64,000 nucleotides of DNA from Rhodococcus koreensis (GCF_900105905.1 NZ_FNSV01000005.1:4154001-4218000); one strand, 5' to 3'. Shown: positions 38,112 to 46,933, counted from the first letter of the stretch. Notes: a model not told the origin generated them from the letters alone. Numbers and translations are program-made.

Positions 38112-39407
38112 TCATACTAGCGCGTCTCGCGAAAAGCGGGTCTCGGGCACCGGATTCCACTGGCCGCTCTCCTTGGCGTAGGCCCAGTTCCGGCGTCCCG
38201 CCACCAGGGAGCACACGGCGTCGACCAGCCGATCCACGTCCTCCGAGCAGCTTCCGAGACCCAGGCTCACCCGCACGGCACCGTCGGGCTTGCCGAGGCG
38301 GCCGAGCAGCGGGTGTGCGCAGAAGCGTCCGTCGCGAACTCCGATTCCGTGTTCGGCGGACAGGTAGGCGGCGATCTCCCCCGGCTCGAAACCGTCGATC
38401 GTGAACGTCACGATTCCCACGGTGTCGGGGGCGTCCGACCACAGCCGCAGGAACTCCAGGCCGTCGACGGAACCGAGGCCGTCGAGCAGCCGGCCGGTGA
38501 GTGCCGCCTCGTGTTCGGCCACCGTGCCGAAGTCGAGTTCGGACAGCGCATCGCACGCGGCGGCGAGGGCAGCGGCGCCGAGCACGTTGGGGGTTCCCGC
38601 CTCGTGCCGGGCGGGGGCAGGCGCCCACTGGGTGGATTCGACGGTCACGTTCCGGACCGCGCCGCCGCCCGCGAGGTAGGGCTCGGCGGCGTCGAGCCAG
38701 TCCCGGCGGCCCACGAGCACGCCGGCGCCGAACGGGGCGTACAGCTTGTGCCCGGAGAAGGCGAGGTAGTCGACACCCCACTCCTCGACGTCGATGCGGC
38801 GGTGCGGTGCGAGCTGAGCGGCGTCGACGAGAATCCGTGCGCCGCAACGATGCGCCACCTCGGCGAGGGCGGCGATCGGCAGCACCTCACCGGTGACGTT
38901 GGACGCCCCCGTCACCGCGAGCAGGGCGGTGGGCTTCGAGCACAGTTCGGCGACGAGCAGCCGGACGGTCTCGGCCAGCGTGTCCGCCGCCCGAACGACG
39001 CGAGAGTCCTTCCACGGCAGCAGGTTCGCGTGGTGTTCGATGTCGAGGACGACGGTGCTGCCGGGAACGCAGCCGGCGAGCAGGTTCAGCGAGTCGGTGG
39101 TGTTGCGGGTGAACACCACCACCTGGTCATCGCACGCTCCGACGAACCGGGCCACCGAGTCGCGGGCCTTCTCGTAGCACTCGGTCGACACCCGCGAGGC
39201 GTAACCGGCGCCGCGGTGCACGCTGGAGTACGTCGGAAGCAGGGCACCGATACGGTCCGTCACCTGCGCCAACGCCGGCGCACTGGCCGCGTAGTCGAAG
39301 TTCACGTAGGTGCAGTCGCCGCCCTGAACGAGCGGAACCCGCAGGTCGGAACCCGAAACCTGAGCCAGGGGGGCAACACACACGTCAGCAGTCAATACAG
39401 CAGTCAT
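38112..39407 (-). CDS. Cysteine desulfurase-like (class V aminotransferase) PLP enzyme
   Basis: A 431-residue fold-type I PLP enzyme. FDYAASAPA starts the domain, NTTDSLNLL and IEHHANLLPW are SufS/CsdA-like, and FSGHKLYAPFG carries the PLP lysine. The family includes SufS-type desulfurases and EgtE-type C-S lyases. The SAM-IV riboswitch in its leader ties expression to sulfur-amino-acid status and argues for a sulfur substrate. ATG 39407 was chosen; GTG 39410 is adjacent and equally served by GAGGG. Probably cotranscribed with the short luciferase-like gene. Confidence 0.8.
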   Translation of the reverse strand: MTAVLTADVCVAPLAQVSGSDLRVPLVQGGDCTYVNFDYAASAPALAQVTDRIGALLPTYSSVHRGAGYASRVSTECYEKARDSVARFVGACDDQVVVFTRNTTDSLNLLAGCVPGSTVVLDIEHHANLLPWKDSRVVRAADTLAETVRLLVAELCSKPTALLAVTGASNVTGEVLPIAALAEVAHRCGARILVDAAQLAPHRRIDVEEWGVDYLAFSGHKLYAPFGAGVLVGRRDWLDAAEPYLAGGGAVRNVTVESTQWAPAPARHEAGTPNVLGAAALAAACDALSELDFGTVAEHEAALTGRLLDGLGSVDGLEFLRLWSDAPDTVGIVTFTIDGFEPGEIAAYLSAEHGIGVRDGRFCAHPLLGRLGKPDGAVRVSLGLGSCSEDVDRLVDAVCSLVAGRRNWAYAKESGQWNPVPETRFSRDALV

Positions 39408-39428
39408 CACGACATCCCTCGTAGTCAG

Positions 39429-39463
39429 GGACTCGTCGCAGGGTCGGTGCCCTCTCGGAGTCC
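39429..39463 (-). promoter_or_regulatory. Riboswitch expression-platform hairpin candidate
   Basis: GGACTC and GAGTCC arms with an inner AGGG/CCCT pair form a stem-loop in the leader between the SAM-IV aptamer and the ribosome site. It may mediate translational or transcriptional switching. Confidence 0.4.
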
Positions 39464-39495
39464 GCGCTTGCCGGGTTCGGTATGAACCTCAGCCT

Positions 39496-39573
39496 GGTCG
39501 TCACCCGGAGCACCCCGCCGCGGTGGAGGGTTGCCGACCAGCTAGCCGGGGCTTGACGCTGGTACTCGTGACC
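39496..39573 (-). promoter_or_regulatory. SAM-IV riboswitch
   Basis: The minus-strand leader of the PLP gene matches the actinobacterial SAM-IV aptamer from end to end: P1 GGTC/GACC closing arms, the GAGT-CCAGC segment, the AAGCCCCGGCT loop pairing, GCTGG, the CGGCAACCCTCC core and the CCGCGG-GGGGTG pseudoknot region. The assignment is by memory of the consensus, not by covariance scoring. It lies just downstream of a good sigma-A-like promoter. Confidence 0.85.
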
Positions 39574-39581
39574 TGTTTCGA

Positions 39582-39610
39582 AGATTGCAGGATCGGCGCG
39601 CAGTTGTCAA
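39582..39610 (-). promoter_or_regulatory. Sigma-A-type promoter of the riboswitch operon
   Basis: TTGACA (-35, 39605-39610) and CAATCT (-10, 39582-39587) with a 17-bp spacer on the minus strand put the start of transcription at the 5' end of the aptamer. Confidence 0.7.
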
Positions 39611-39652
39611 CCCGACACCGGGAGGGTCCGGGATCCGGGCTCGGCGCTCGCG

Positions 39653-40322
39653 TCAGTTGGGGGTGACTCCGAGCAGCGGGGCGAGCCGATTCGCAATCGG
39701 GTTGAGGTCCAGCTTGTTCGGGTCCTTCTTGGGTGTGGAGTCCCACGGCTGAACGGTGGCGGGGTCGCCGAACACGATCCGGTTCGCGCTGCGGACGCCG
39801 GTGAGACTGCCCTGCGGGGCCGCACAGGTGGCGGCGGTGTTCTGCGGGAAGTCCTGCTGCGTGTCGTCGAAGTTCGGATCCTGGCGCTTCATCTCCCGGA
39901 GGATCGCCCGGGTGCCCTCCTACCCGACGGTGCACGACGGCGGGTTGTTCGTCTCGGCCACCCGGCCCAGGTGCACGGAGATCACCTTCGCCGTGGCGGA
40001 CAGGTTGGCGAGGTTCGTCGTGATGCCGGGGCCCGCATCCGAGACCAGTTGCCCCAGTTGCTTTCTCGCGGGATTTCCGTTATCGATCAGCCGCCGGACA
40101 TCGGGGTCGCTGCTGCGCAGCCGGTCCGCCAGCGACTGAAGGTCTTCACCCTTTCCGTCGAATGCCGCGCCGAGTTCCGTCACGACGGTGTGGAGCGCGT
40201 CGATCGGCGCGGATTCGGTCAATCCCTTTGCGCTGGCGAGTAACTCCTCGACGGGCATCGGCTTGGCCGTGCCCCCCGGGGGGGGCGACGAGAACGAAGC
40301 CGATCAGCTGCCACCGGACCAT
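39653..40322 (-). pseudogene. Decayed MCE-family (MlaD-type) gene
   Basis: A remnant of a mammalian-cell-entry lipid-transport protein. It begins with MVRWQLIGFVLVA (40322 downward), the MCE membrane anchor, then jumps through a C8G6 tract (40266-40279) and a frame change into the helical C-terminal part (EELLASAKGLTES onward). The central MCE domain is missing. In the C-terminal part an in-frame TAG (39920-39922) stands where the reading CTVG-stop-EGTR suggests a former Tyr codon; the same frame then continues to LGVTPN. So it has a deletion, a frame change and a nonsense codon. No yrbE or other mce genes are nearby. Confidence 0.75.
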
Positions 40323-40330
40323 CGGCGACC

Positions 40331-40435
40331 TCACCGTGCGCCCTCGATGTCGCACCGGTCGAGCACCGCCCCCGCGGCGGTGAGCCGGCGCCGGCTCACG
40401 AGACGACTGGCGATGGCGGCCGCAGACACAGGCAC
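40331..40435 (-). pseudogene. 34-codon remnant upstream of the MCE relic
   Basis: A GTG-started frame ends in TGA 8 bp before the MCE relic start, with GGTGAGG between them, the spacing expected inside an mce operon. The peptide (basic, with RLVSRRRLTAAGAVL then RCDIEGAR) could be the fused ends of a deleted neighbour. I could not assign it to a family. Confidence 0.3.
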
Positions 40436-40447
40436 TCCGATGACAGG

Positions 40448-40482
40448 TAGCTACATGAGACGAACGGTCACACATATAGCTA
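40448..40482. repeat. Inverted repeat upstream of the MCE relic
   Basis: TAGCTACATG (40448-40457) and CATATAGCTA (40473-40482) are 10-bp arms with one mismatch and a 15-bp spacer. Perhaps the old operator of the lost mce operon. Nothing else recognisable lies in 40436-40545. Confidence 0.4.
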
Positions 40483-40545
40483 GTCCGGTCGCCGGAGCAG
40501 CGCAAACTCCGCACAGTCCGCGGTGGCGCACGTCACCGTCTGGTC

Positions 40546-40574
40546 TTGACTGAATTTTCAGTTTGGAATATGTT
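40546..40574 (+). promoter_or_regulatory. Promoter with embedded operator for the agmatine operon
   Basis: TTGACT (40546-40551) and TATGTT (40569-40574) with a 17-bp spacer form a sigma-A-type promoter. The perfect 14-bp palindrome ACTGAATTTTCAGT (40549-40562) overlaps the -35 and spacer, a typical repressor position; the TetR gene encoded in the same operon is the obvious candidate. Confidence 0.7.
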
Positions 40575-40629
40575 CGGTAGCCAACAGGACGTGATACCGG
40601 TCACCTCCGCCCCGAATGTGAGGTCCGCA

Positions 40630-42111
40630 GTGTCCACGAATCTCGACCCGACGACGCCCCTCGACGACACCGCTCCCTCCCCGCCGGAGGATCGGTTCGG
40701 CCACGTCGAGACGATCGGCGTGGAGTACATCCCCGAATCGGAACGCGATTCGCGACCGCTCAACATGCTCGCGGTGTTCTTCGGCGGCAATCTGGCGTTC
40801 TCCGTGATCGTGTTCGGCTGGCTCCCCATCACATTCGGGCTCAGCTTCGGCAGCGCGCTGGCGGCCAGCGCGATCGGCATCGGGCTCGGAACGCTCCTCA
40901 TCGCTCCCCTGTCACTCCTGGGACCGCGCACCGGCACGAACAACACCGTGTCGAGTGGTGCGCACTTCGGCGTGAGCGGACGGATGATCGGCTCGGGGCT
41001 CACCCTCCTCTTCGCCCTCGCGTACGCGGCGATCGCGGTCTGGACGTCGGGGGACGCACTGATCGCCGCCGCCCACCGCCTGTTCGGCACACCGGTCGAC
41101 AACGGCATGCTCGCCCTCGGCTACGGCATCATCGCCGCCGAGATCGTGGCCGTCGCACTGTTCGGCCACGGCACGGTGGTCGCGCTCCAGAAGTTCGTGC
41201 TGCCCGTCGTCGCCGCACTACTCTTGCTGGGGGTCTTCGCGTTCGGTGGCCACTTCGACGGCGGCGCGGGCAGCGGCGACTACCTGCTCGGCGGTTTCTG
41301 GCCGACCTGGATTCTGGCCGTGGTCCTCGCCGTCGGCGGTCCGCTGTCCTACGCCCCGACGCTCGGCGACTACAGCAGGCGGATCTCCCGGGTGCGGTTC
41401 AGCGACCGTTCGATCGTCGCGGCCACGATGGCCGGGATCTTCTTCGGACTGTTCCTGACCGCGGCGTTCGGTTCGTTCACCGCGTCGACGTTCACAACGC
41501 TGAGCGACTCCTACGTCGCCGACCTGGTGGCGGAGGCTCCCGGCTGGTACGTGCTGCCGATCGTCCTCGTCGCCCTCGCGGGCGGACTCGGCCAGGGCGT
41601 CCTCAACGTCTACGCCAGCGGGCTCGACCTGGAGGCGCTGATCCCCCGTTTGCGCCGCGTCCACACGACGCTGATCACGTCGGCGCTCGCGGTGGCCCTG
41701 CTCTACATCGGTGTCTTCGTCGTCGACGCCGTCGATTCGATCACGGCGATGACGTTGGTGCTCAACGGTTTCGCCGCGCCGTGGGTCGCGATCAACGTCG
41801 CCGGCTTCCTGGTTGCGCGGCGAGGGCAGTACGACGCCGTCGATCTCCAGGTGTTCAACCTGGCCCGGAAGGGCGGGCGGTACTGGTTCACCGGCGGCTG
41901 GAACCTTCGCGCCGTCATCCCCTGGGCCGCAGGATCGCTGTTCGGCCTGCTCGCGGTCGACACGTCGCTGTACTCCGGGCCTCTTGCCGACATCGCGCAC
42001 GGTGTCGATGTCAGTCTGATCGGATCGTCGGTCATCGCCGTGGCCGGCTACCTCGTCGCGCTGCGACTGTGGCCCGAACACGTGGCCCCGGTCGAGGCGC
42101 CGTCGTCCTAG
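40630..42111 (+). CDS. NCS1-family (cytosine/purine permease-type) transporter
   Basis: A 493-residue integral membrane protein with about 12 hydrophobic helices; GPRTGTNN and LGDYSRRISR are characteristic of the NCS1 nucleobase:cation symporters. GTG 40630 follows GAGG by 6 bases; the open frame extends upstream through the promoter, so earlier starts are excluded. Because it heads an operon for agmatine breakdown, it may import agmatine or a related guanidine/amine, which would be unusual for NCS1; purine-like substrates remain possible. Confidence 0.85.
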   Translation: MSTNLDPTTPLDDTAPSPPEDRFGHVETIGVEYIPESERDSRPLNMLAVFFGGNLAFSVIVFGWLPITFGLSFGSALAASAIGIGLGTLLIAPLSLLGPRTGTNNTVSSGAHFGVSGRMIGSGLTLLFALAYAAIAVWTSGDALIAAAHRLFGTPVDNGMLALGYGIIAAEIVAVALFGHGTVVALQKFVLPVVAALLLLGVFAFGGHFDGGAGSGDYLLGGFWPTWILAVVLAVGGPLSYAPTLGDYSRRISRVRFSDRSIVAATMAGIFFGLFLTAAFGSFTASTFTTLSDSYVADLVAEAPGWYVLPIVLVALAGGLGQGVLNVYASGLDLEALIPRLRRVHTTLITSALAVALLYIGVFVVDAVDSITAMTLVLNGFAAPWVAINVAGFLVARRGQYDAVDLQVFNLARKGGRYWFTGGWNLRAVIPWAAGSLFGLLAVDTSLYSGPLADIAHGVDVSLIGSSVIAVAGYLVALRLWPEHVAPVEAPSS

Positions 42112-42137
42112 CACGACACGAACCGAAGGAGATTCCG

Positions 42138-42764
42138 ATGAGCGAGCGACGCGACGCGATTCTGAAGGCCAGCGCGACGGCGATTGCCCAGCGAGGTATC
42201 CGCGGGCTGCGCGTCAACGATGTCGCGGAGGTCGCGGGCGTCTCGCCGGGACTGCTGTACTACCACTTCAAGGATCGCATCGGCCTGCTCGAGGCCGCCC
42301 TGAACTACATCAACGACCGTGCCCGCGACTACCGCAGCGAGGGCGAGGGGTCCGCGGACTCCGCACGCGACCGGCTCACCCGCTCGCTCCTCGGCGAGAT
42401 CCAGGACCGCCCCGAGGTCGTGGAGAACTCGCTGGCCTGGAACGAGTTACGCGCCTCCGCCGTGTACGAGGAGGCGCTGCGGGAGCCCCTCGCGCGGACC
42501 ACCGCCGCGTGGGTTGCCGAGATCGCCGACGCGATCACGCAGGCGCAGGCCACCGGCGAGATCTCCCCCTCCCTCGACCCCCGGCGCACCGCGGTCACGA
42601 TGACCGCCCTCGTCGAAGGACTGTCCGGGCGGTGGCTCTGCAAGGAGATCTCCACCGAGGACGCCCGCTCCCACCTGCTCGGCGCGATCGACGTCGTGAT
42701 GTCCGAGCCCCCCAACCGCACCACCGACAACCCCGTCACCACCAGAACGAAGGAAAAACGATGA
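42138..42764 (+). CDS. TetR-family regulator of the agmatine operon
   Basis: A 208-residue regulator. Its HTH (RGIRGLRVNDVAEVAGVSPG, then LLYYHF) is close to the BetI/RutR branch. AAGGAG precedes ATG. Encoded inside the operon, its stop overlaps the amidase start (ATGA). Likely an autoregulator acting at 40549-40562 and released by agmatine or N-carbamoylputrescine, as AguR is in Pseudomonas; the ligand is inferred. Confidence 0.88.
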   Translation: MSERRDAILKASATAIAQRGIRGLRVNDVAEVAGVSPGLLYYHFKDRIGLLEAALNYINDRARDYRSEGEGSADSARDRLTRSLLGEIQDRPEVVENSLAWNELRASAVYEEALREPLARTTAAWVAEIADAITQAQATGEISPSLDPRRTAVTMTALVEGLSGRWLCKEISTEDARSHLLGAIDVVMSEPPNRTTDNPVTTRTKEKR

Positions 42765-43759
42765 CCATCCGCACGATCACCGCGCTGCCCGCACCCTCCT
42801 CCCCCGCACGTTCCACGGCGTCCGCCCGCACTCCGCTGCGGGTCGGGTTGGTGCAGCACCGCTGGCTCGCCGACGCGGACGCATTGCGCACCGGGTTGAC
42901 CGACGCGATCGGCGAGGCGGCCGCCCTCGGCGCGGCAGTGGTGTTCCTGCCGGAACTCACGCTGTCGAAGTACCCCGCCGACACCCGCGCGACCGGGACA
43001 CCCGGGCGCGACGCCGAGGACCTCACGACCGGACCGACATACAGTTTCGCGGCCGCCGCCGCTGCCCGCCACCAGGTCTGCGTCCACGCCTCGCTGTACG
43101 AGAGGGCCGACGCCCCGGACGGTCTCGGTTTCAACACCGCCATCCTCGTGTCCCCGTCCGGTGAACTGCTCTCCCGGACACGCAAGCTGCACATCCCCGT
43201 CAGCGCCGGCTACTACGAGGACACCTACTTCCGCGGCGGCCCCGCCGACGACGCCTACCCCGTCTACCGGCCTGCCGAACTGGGCGGCGCCGCCCTCGGA
43301 CTGCCGACGTGCTGGGACGAATGGTTCCCCGAGGTGGCGCGGATGTACTCGCTCGCCGGCGCGGAGATCCTGGTCTACCCCACCGCGATCGGGTCCGAGC
43401 CGAGCTTCCCGGCGTTCGACACGCAGCCGATCTGGCAGCACGTGATCGTCGGAAACGGCATCACCAGTGGCACATTCATGGTTGTCCCGAACCGTTGCGG
43501 CAACGAGGGCGGCATCGACTTCTACGGTTCCTCGTTCATCTCCGACCCGTACGGCCGAGTGCTGGTGTCCGCTCCCCGCGACGAGGAAGCGGTCCTCGTG
43601 GCCGACCTCGACCTCGACCAGCGCAAGGACTGGCTCGACCTCTTCCCGTTCCTGACCACCCGTAGGCCGGACACGTACACCCGGCTGACGGACGCCGTCG
43701 ACCACGAGCACCCCTACGGTCTTCCATCGACGGTCGCCGCCGCGGAGACCCTGTCATGA
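42761..43759 (+). CDS. aguB: N-carbamoylputrescine amidase
   Basis: A 332-residue nitrilase-superfamily C-N hydrolase. The catalytic triad is visible: E65 (FLPELTLSKYP), K142 (RKLHIP) and C184 (LPTCWDEWFPE). The CWDEWFPE surroundings are typical of the N-carbamoylputrescine amidase branch. It would yield putrescine, CO2 and ammonia. The N-terminal 25 residues are an extra low-complexity segment. Coupled by ATGA at both ends to tetR and aguA. Confidence 0.92.
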   Translation: MTIRTITALPAPSSPARSTASARTPLRVGLVQHRWLADADALRTGLTDAIGEAAALGAAVVFLPELTLSKYPADTRATGTPGRDAEDLTTGPTYSFAAAAAARHQVCVHASLYERADAPDGLGFNTAILVSPSGELLSRTRKLHIPVSAGYYEDTYFRGGPADDAYPVYRPAELGGAALGLPTCWDEWFPEVARMYSLAGAEILVYPTAIGSEPSFPAFDTQPIWQHVIVGNGITSGTFMVVPNRCGNEGGIDFYGSSFISDPYGRVLVSAPRDEEAVLVADLDLDQRKDWLDLFPFLTTRRPDTYTRLTDAVDHEHPYGLPSTVAAAETLS

Positions 43760-44781
43760 CCTGGCGGATGCCCAGCGAGACGGAACCTCAGGAGCGGGTC
43801 TGGATGGCGTTCCCGCCTCTCGGGGCGTCGATGACCGCGACGGCGGACGACGCCCACGAGGCGCGGACCGCGTGGGCGGCCGCCGCCCACGCGGTCGCCG
43901 AATTCGAACCGGTCACCATGGTCGTCGATCCGGCAGACAGGAACGTCGCCCGGCAGTACCTGTCCCCGGACATCGACGTGGTCGAGGCGCCCCTCGACGA
44001 CGCCTGGATGCGCGACATCGGTCCCACGTTCGTCCTCGACGAGGAGGACCGCCTCGGTGCCGTCGACTGGGTGTTCAACGGCTGGGGACAGCAGGAGTGG
44101 GCCACCTGGGACCACGACCGCTCGATCGGCGCGGCCGTCACGGCGTGGTCGGGCGCCCGGCCGGTCCCATCGTCGATGGTCAACGAAGGCGGCGGAATTC
44201 AGGTGGACGGCCACGGAACCGTGTTCGTCACCGAAACGGTGCAACTGGACCCACTGCGCAACCCCGGCCTGGACGCGGCCGGGGTCGAGGCGGAACTCGC
44301 GCGCACGATCGGCGCCGAGCACGTCGTCTGGCTGCCGCGCGGCCTGACGCGGGATTCCGAGAAGTTCGGCACCAAGGGGCACGTCGACATCGTCGCGGCG
44401 CTTCCCGCACCCGGGGTGGTCCTGGTGCACTGCCAGCGCGACCCGTCCCACCCCGACCACGAGGTGACCGCCGAGATCCTGAAGGTGCTGTCCGACAGCC
44501 GTGACCGGTCCGGTGCGCCGTGGCGGATCGTCGAGGTGCCCGCGCCGACGGTCCTGCGTGACGAGGAGGGGTGGGTCGACTACAGCTACATCAATCACCT
44601 CGTCGTCAACGGCGGCGTCATCGCGTGCGGCTTCGACGACCCCCACGACGCCCTCGCCCGCGACATCCTGTCGAGCGTCTACCCGGGTCGTCGCGTCGTC
44701 ACCGTCGATGCCCGGCAGATCTTCGCGCGGGGCGGCGGCATCCACTGCATCACCCAGCATCAGCCGCGCGGGCGGATCTGA
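43756..44781 (+). CDS. aguA: Agmatine deiminase
   Basis: A 341-residue guanidine-modifying enzyme converting agmatine to N-carbamoylputrescine. Substrate motifs DDAWMRDIGP and NEGGGIQVDG and the catalytic C331 (GGGIHCITQHQP) are intact. With aguB it forms a complete agmatine-to-putrescine route. The 3' end overlaps the convergent sigma-factor gene by 22 bp. Confidence 0.95.
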   Translation: MTWRMPSETEPQERVWMAFPPLGASMTATADDAHEARTAWAAAAHAVAEFEPVTMVVDPADRNVARQYLSPDIDVVEAPLDDAWMRDIGPTFVLDEEDRLGAVDWVFNGWGQQEWATWDHDRSIGAAVTAWSGARPVPSSMVNEGGGIQVDGHGTVFVTETVQLDPLRNPGLDAAGVEAELARTIGAEHVVWLPRGLTRDSEKFGTKGHVDIVAALPAPGVVLVHCQRDPSHPDHEVTAEILKVLSDSRDRSGAPWRIVEVPAPTVLRDEEGWVDYSYINHLVVNGGVIACGFDDPHDALARDILSSVYPGRRVVTVDARQIFARGGGIHCITQHQPRGRI

Positions 44782-46013
44782 CGGGCACCGGTTTCGCCGT
44801 CCACTTCCGTGAGCCGTCGGGTCAGGAAACGCCGGGTCGGTTCGTTCGCCGCCAGTGCGATCGCGGCGCGGTATTCCACGCTCGCCTCCGCCGGCCTGCC
44901 TGCTCGGCGCAGCAGGTCGGCGCGGGTGGCGTGCAGGGTGTGCGTCCGGGCCAGCCTCGGTTCCCCGACGAGCGCGTCCACCTCGGCGAGGCCGGCGTCG
45001 GGACCGTCACGGAAACTCACGGCGACAGCGTGATTGAGACGGACCGCGGGTGAGTCACCGTACGCGGCGAGATCGTCGTATCCGGAGACGACGGCATCCC
45101 AGTCGGTGGCTTCCCAGTTCGGCGCCGTCGCGTGGGCGGCGGCAATCGCGGCCTGCGCGCTGTACGGACCGCCTCCCCGGCGCCGGGCGGCCCGCAGGCA
45201 CACGACGCCTTCCTCGATCTTCGCCCGGTCCCACCGCCTGCGATCCTGGCACTCGAGCGGGACAAGGTCACCGGCGTCGTCGGTGCGCTGGGTCCGCCTG
45301 CTGTCGTGGAACAGCATGAGCGCCATCAACGCCCACGCCTCACCCTCGTCCGGCATCAGCTCGCACAGCAACCGGCCGAGCCGCAGCGCCTCGTCGCAGA
45401 GTTCGTCCCGGATCGCGGCGTCACCGGACGTGGCCGAATACCCCTCGGTGAACACCAGGTAGATGCAGGCGAGCACCTGCGGGGTGCGCTCGGGAAGCAG
45501 ATGGTCGGGCGGAACCCGGAACGGGATCCCGGCCGTCCGGATCTTGGCCTTGGCGCGGCTGAGCCGTTGGGACACGGTCGGTTCCGGGGCGAGGAACAAC
45601 CGGGCGATCTCCGCAGGCCTCAGCCCGGCCACCAGCCGGAGCGTCAACGCCACCTGCGACTCCGAGGACAGCGCGGGATGGCAGCACGTGAACATGAGCC
45701 GCAACTGGTCGTCACGCACCGGCCACACCTCTTCCTCGTCCGGAGGCGGAACGAGCCTCGCCGCATCGTGCTCCTTGTCGCCGCGCAGCGACTCCCTGCG
45801 TAACCGGTCCAGTGCCCGGTTGCGGGCGACGGTCGTGATCCACGCCCCCGGGTTGTTCGGCACACCCGAATCCGGCCAGCTGCGGATCGCCTCGGCGAAC
45901 GCCTCCTGCACCGCGTCTTCCGCGAGGGACAGATCGCCGACCATCCGAGCCACGGTGGCCAGCGCCCGACCGGACTCCTCCCGAAAGACGCGGCTCAGCG
46001 TGTCGCCGTCCAT
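44760..46013 (-). CDS. ECF42-type RNA polymerase sigma factor
   Basis: A 417-residue ECF sigma factor. Sigma region 2 (about 10-75, DAVQEAFAEAIRSWP) and region 4 (about 110-165, LRPAEIARLFLAPEPTVSQRL) are followed by a long C-terminal extension of about 240 residues with TPR-like helices near the end, the layout of ECF42. That group lacks a classical anti-sigma factor and is linked to DGPF-domain genes, as here. The start shares bases with the upstream stop (TAATG). Confidence 0.92.
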   Translation of the reverse strand: MDGDTLSRVFREESGRALATVARMVGDLSLAEDAVQEAFAEAIRSWPDSGVPNNPGAWITTVARNRALDRLRRESLRGDKEHDAARLVPPPDEEEVWPVRDDQLRLMFTCCHPALSSESQVALTLRLVAGLRPAEIARLFLAPEPTVSQRLSRAKAKIRTAGIPFRVPPDHLLPERTPQVLACIYLVFTEGYSATSGDAAIRDELCDEALRLGRLLCELMPDEGEAWALMALMLFHDSRRTQRTDDAGDLVPLECQDRRRWDRAKIEEGVVCLRAARRRGGGPYSAQAAIAAAHATAPNWEATDWDAVVSGYDDLAAYGDSPAVRLNHAVAVSFRDGPDAGLAEVDALVGEPRLARTHTLHATRADLLRRAGRPAEASVEYRAAIALAANEPTRRFLTRRLTEVDGETGARQIRPRG

Positions 46014-46714
46014 TACTCGGCGAAGTCGACGATCTGCCGGAGTTCGATGCAGCCTTTCGGCGACACCGGGATCTTCGCCGACAACGCGATCGCGCTCTCC
46101 CGGTCGTCGGCTGCGAGCACGTACAGACCGTTCGCGACCTCGGTGGTCTCGGCGAAGGGGCCGTCGGTGAGCAGAAGTTCGCCGTCGCGGACGCGGATCG
46201 TCGTCGCGGAGTCCGGCGGATACAGGGCTCCGCCACCATGCACCGCGGACCCGGCGAGGCGACCGAACTTCTCGTGCTCGGCCATCCCCTCGTCCCACTG
46301 GGGTGTGCCCGGCGCCACCGCCGCCGCCACCGGTTCGCGGAGCAGCGCCATCCAGCAGCCTTTCTGATCGGTCACGGGCATCCACTCGAACATCGGCCAC
46401 AACTCGATGATCGCCTCGGGGATGTGCCGCGCGACATTCAGCACCTCGTCCAGGTCCGGTCCCTCGAGAACGTAGAAACCACCGATCACCTCCGCGGTCT
46501 CCGCGAACGGACCGTCCGTGATCAGCGCGCGGCCGCCCTCGTTCCGGATGGTCGCCGCCTCCGTGCTCGGATACAAGGCACCACCTCCGACGATCGCGGA
46601 GCCCGCTCTCTCCGTGAACGCCTGATGGCGCGCAACGGCCACCGCGAACTCCGGACTGTCCGGTGCCCATTCTGTGGCGTTCTTCTCGTCCGCCAGCAAT
46701 GCCAGGTAGTACAT
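46013..46714 (-). CDS. Tandem DGPF (YCII-related) domain protein
   Basis: A 233-residue protein made of two YCII/DGPF domains, each with a DGPFAET motif (about 67-73 and 185-191) followed by a GGFYVLE- or NGLYVLA-type strand. Function unknown; ECF42 regulons consist largely of such proteins. ATG 46714 follows GGAAGG. The fused double domain differs from the usual single-domain DGPF proteins. Confidence 0.88.
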   Translation of the reverse strand: MYYLALLADEKNATEWAPDSPEFAVAVARHQAFTERAGSAIVGGGALYPSTEAATIRNEGGRALITDGPFAETAEVIGGFYVLEGPDLDEVLNVARHIPEAIIELWPMFEWMPVTDQKGCWMALLREPVAAAVAPGTPQWDEGMAEHEKFGRLAGSAVHGGGALYPPDSATTIRVRDGELLLTDGPFAETTEVANGLYVLAADDRESAIALSAKIPVSPKGCIELRQIVDFAE

Positions 46715-46933
46715 GGGGTCATCCTTCCTCGGTTCGAAGGAACTCGGGTGCTCCCTCTGACCAGACGACGAAGAAAAGTAGCGAACTTCTACATCCGCGG
46801 CGAGAAACCTCCAACAGCAGGTGAAGAATGGTCGAAGAAGGCCTGCCAACCACCAACTGTTCACCATCTGGCCACTTGATCGTGAGATAACGAGCCGTAC
46901 GCACCACTACCCGCTCAGAGAAGGAATCCTGGA

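Noticed and set aside
39653-39892. Separate 79-residue hypothetical gene
   Set aside because: It continues the same frame as the segment ending at 39920 across one TAG codon and is the C terminus of the MCE relic.
40261-40285. C6G8 tract as a phase-variation switch
   Set aside because: The gene around it lacks its central domain and has a nonsense codon, so switching would not restore function; a sequencing or assembly artefact is also possible.
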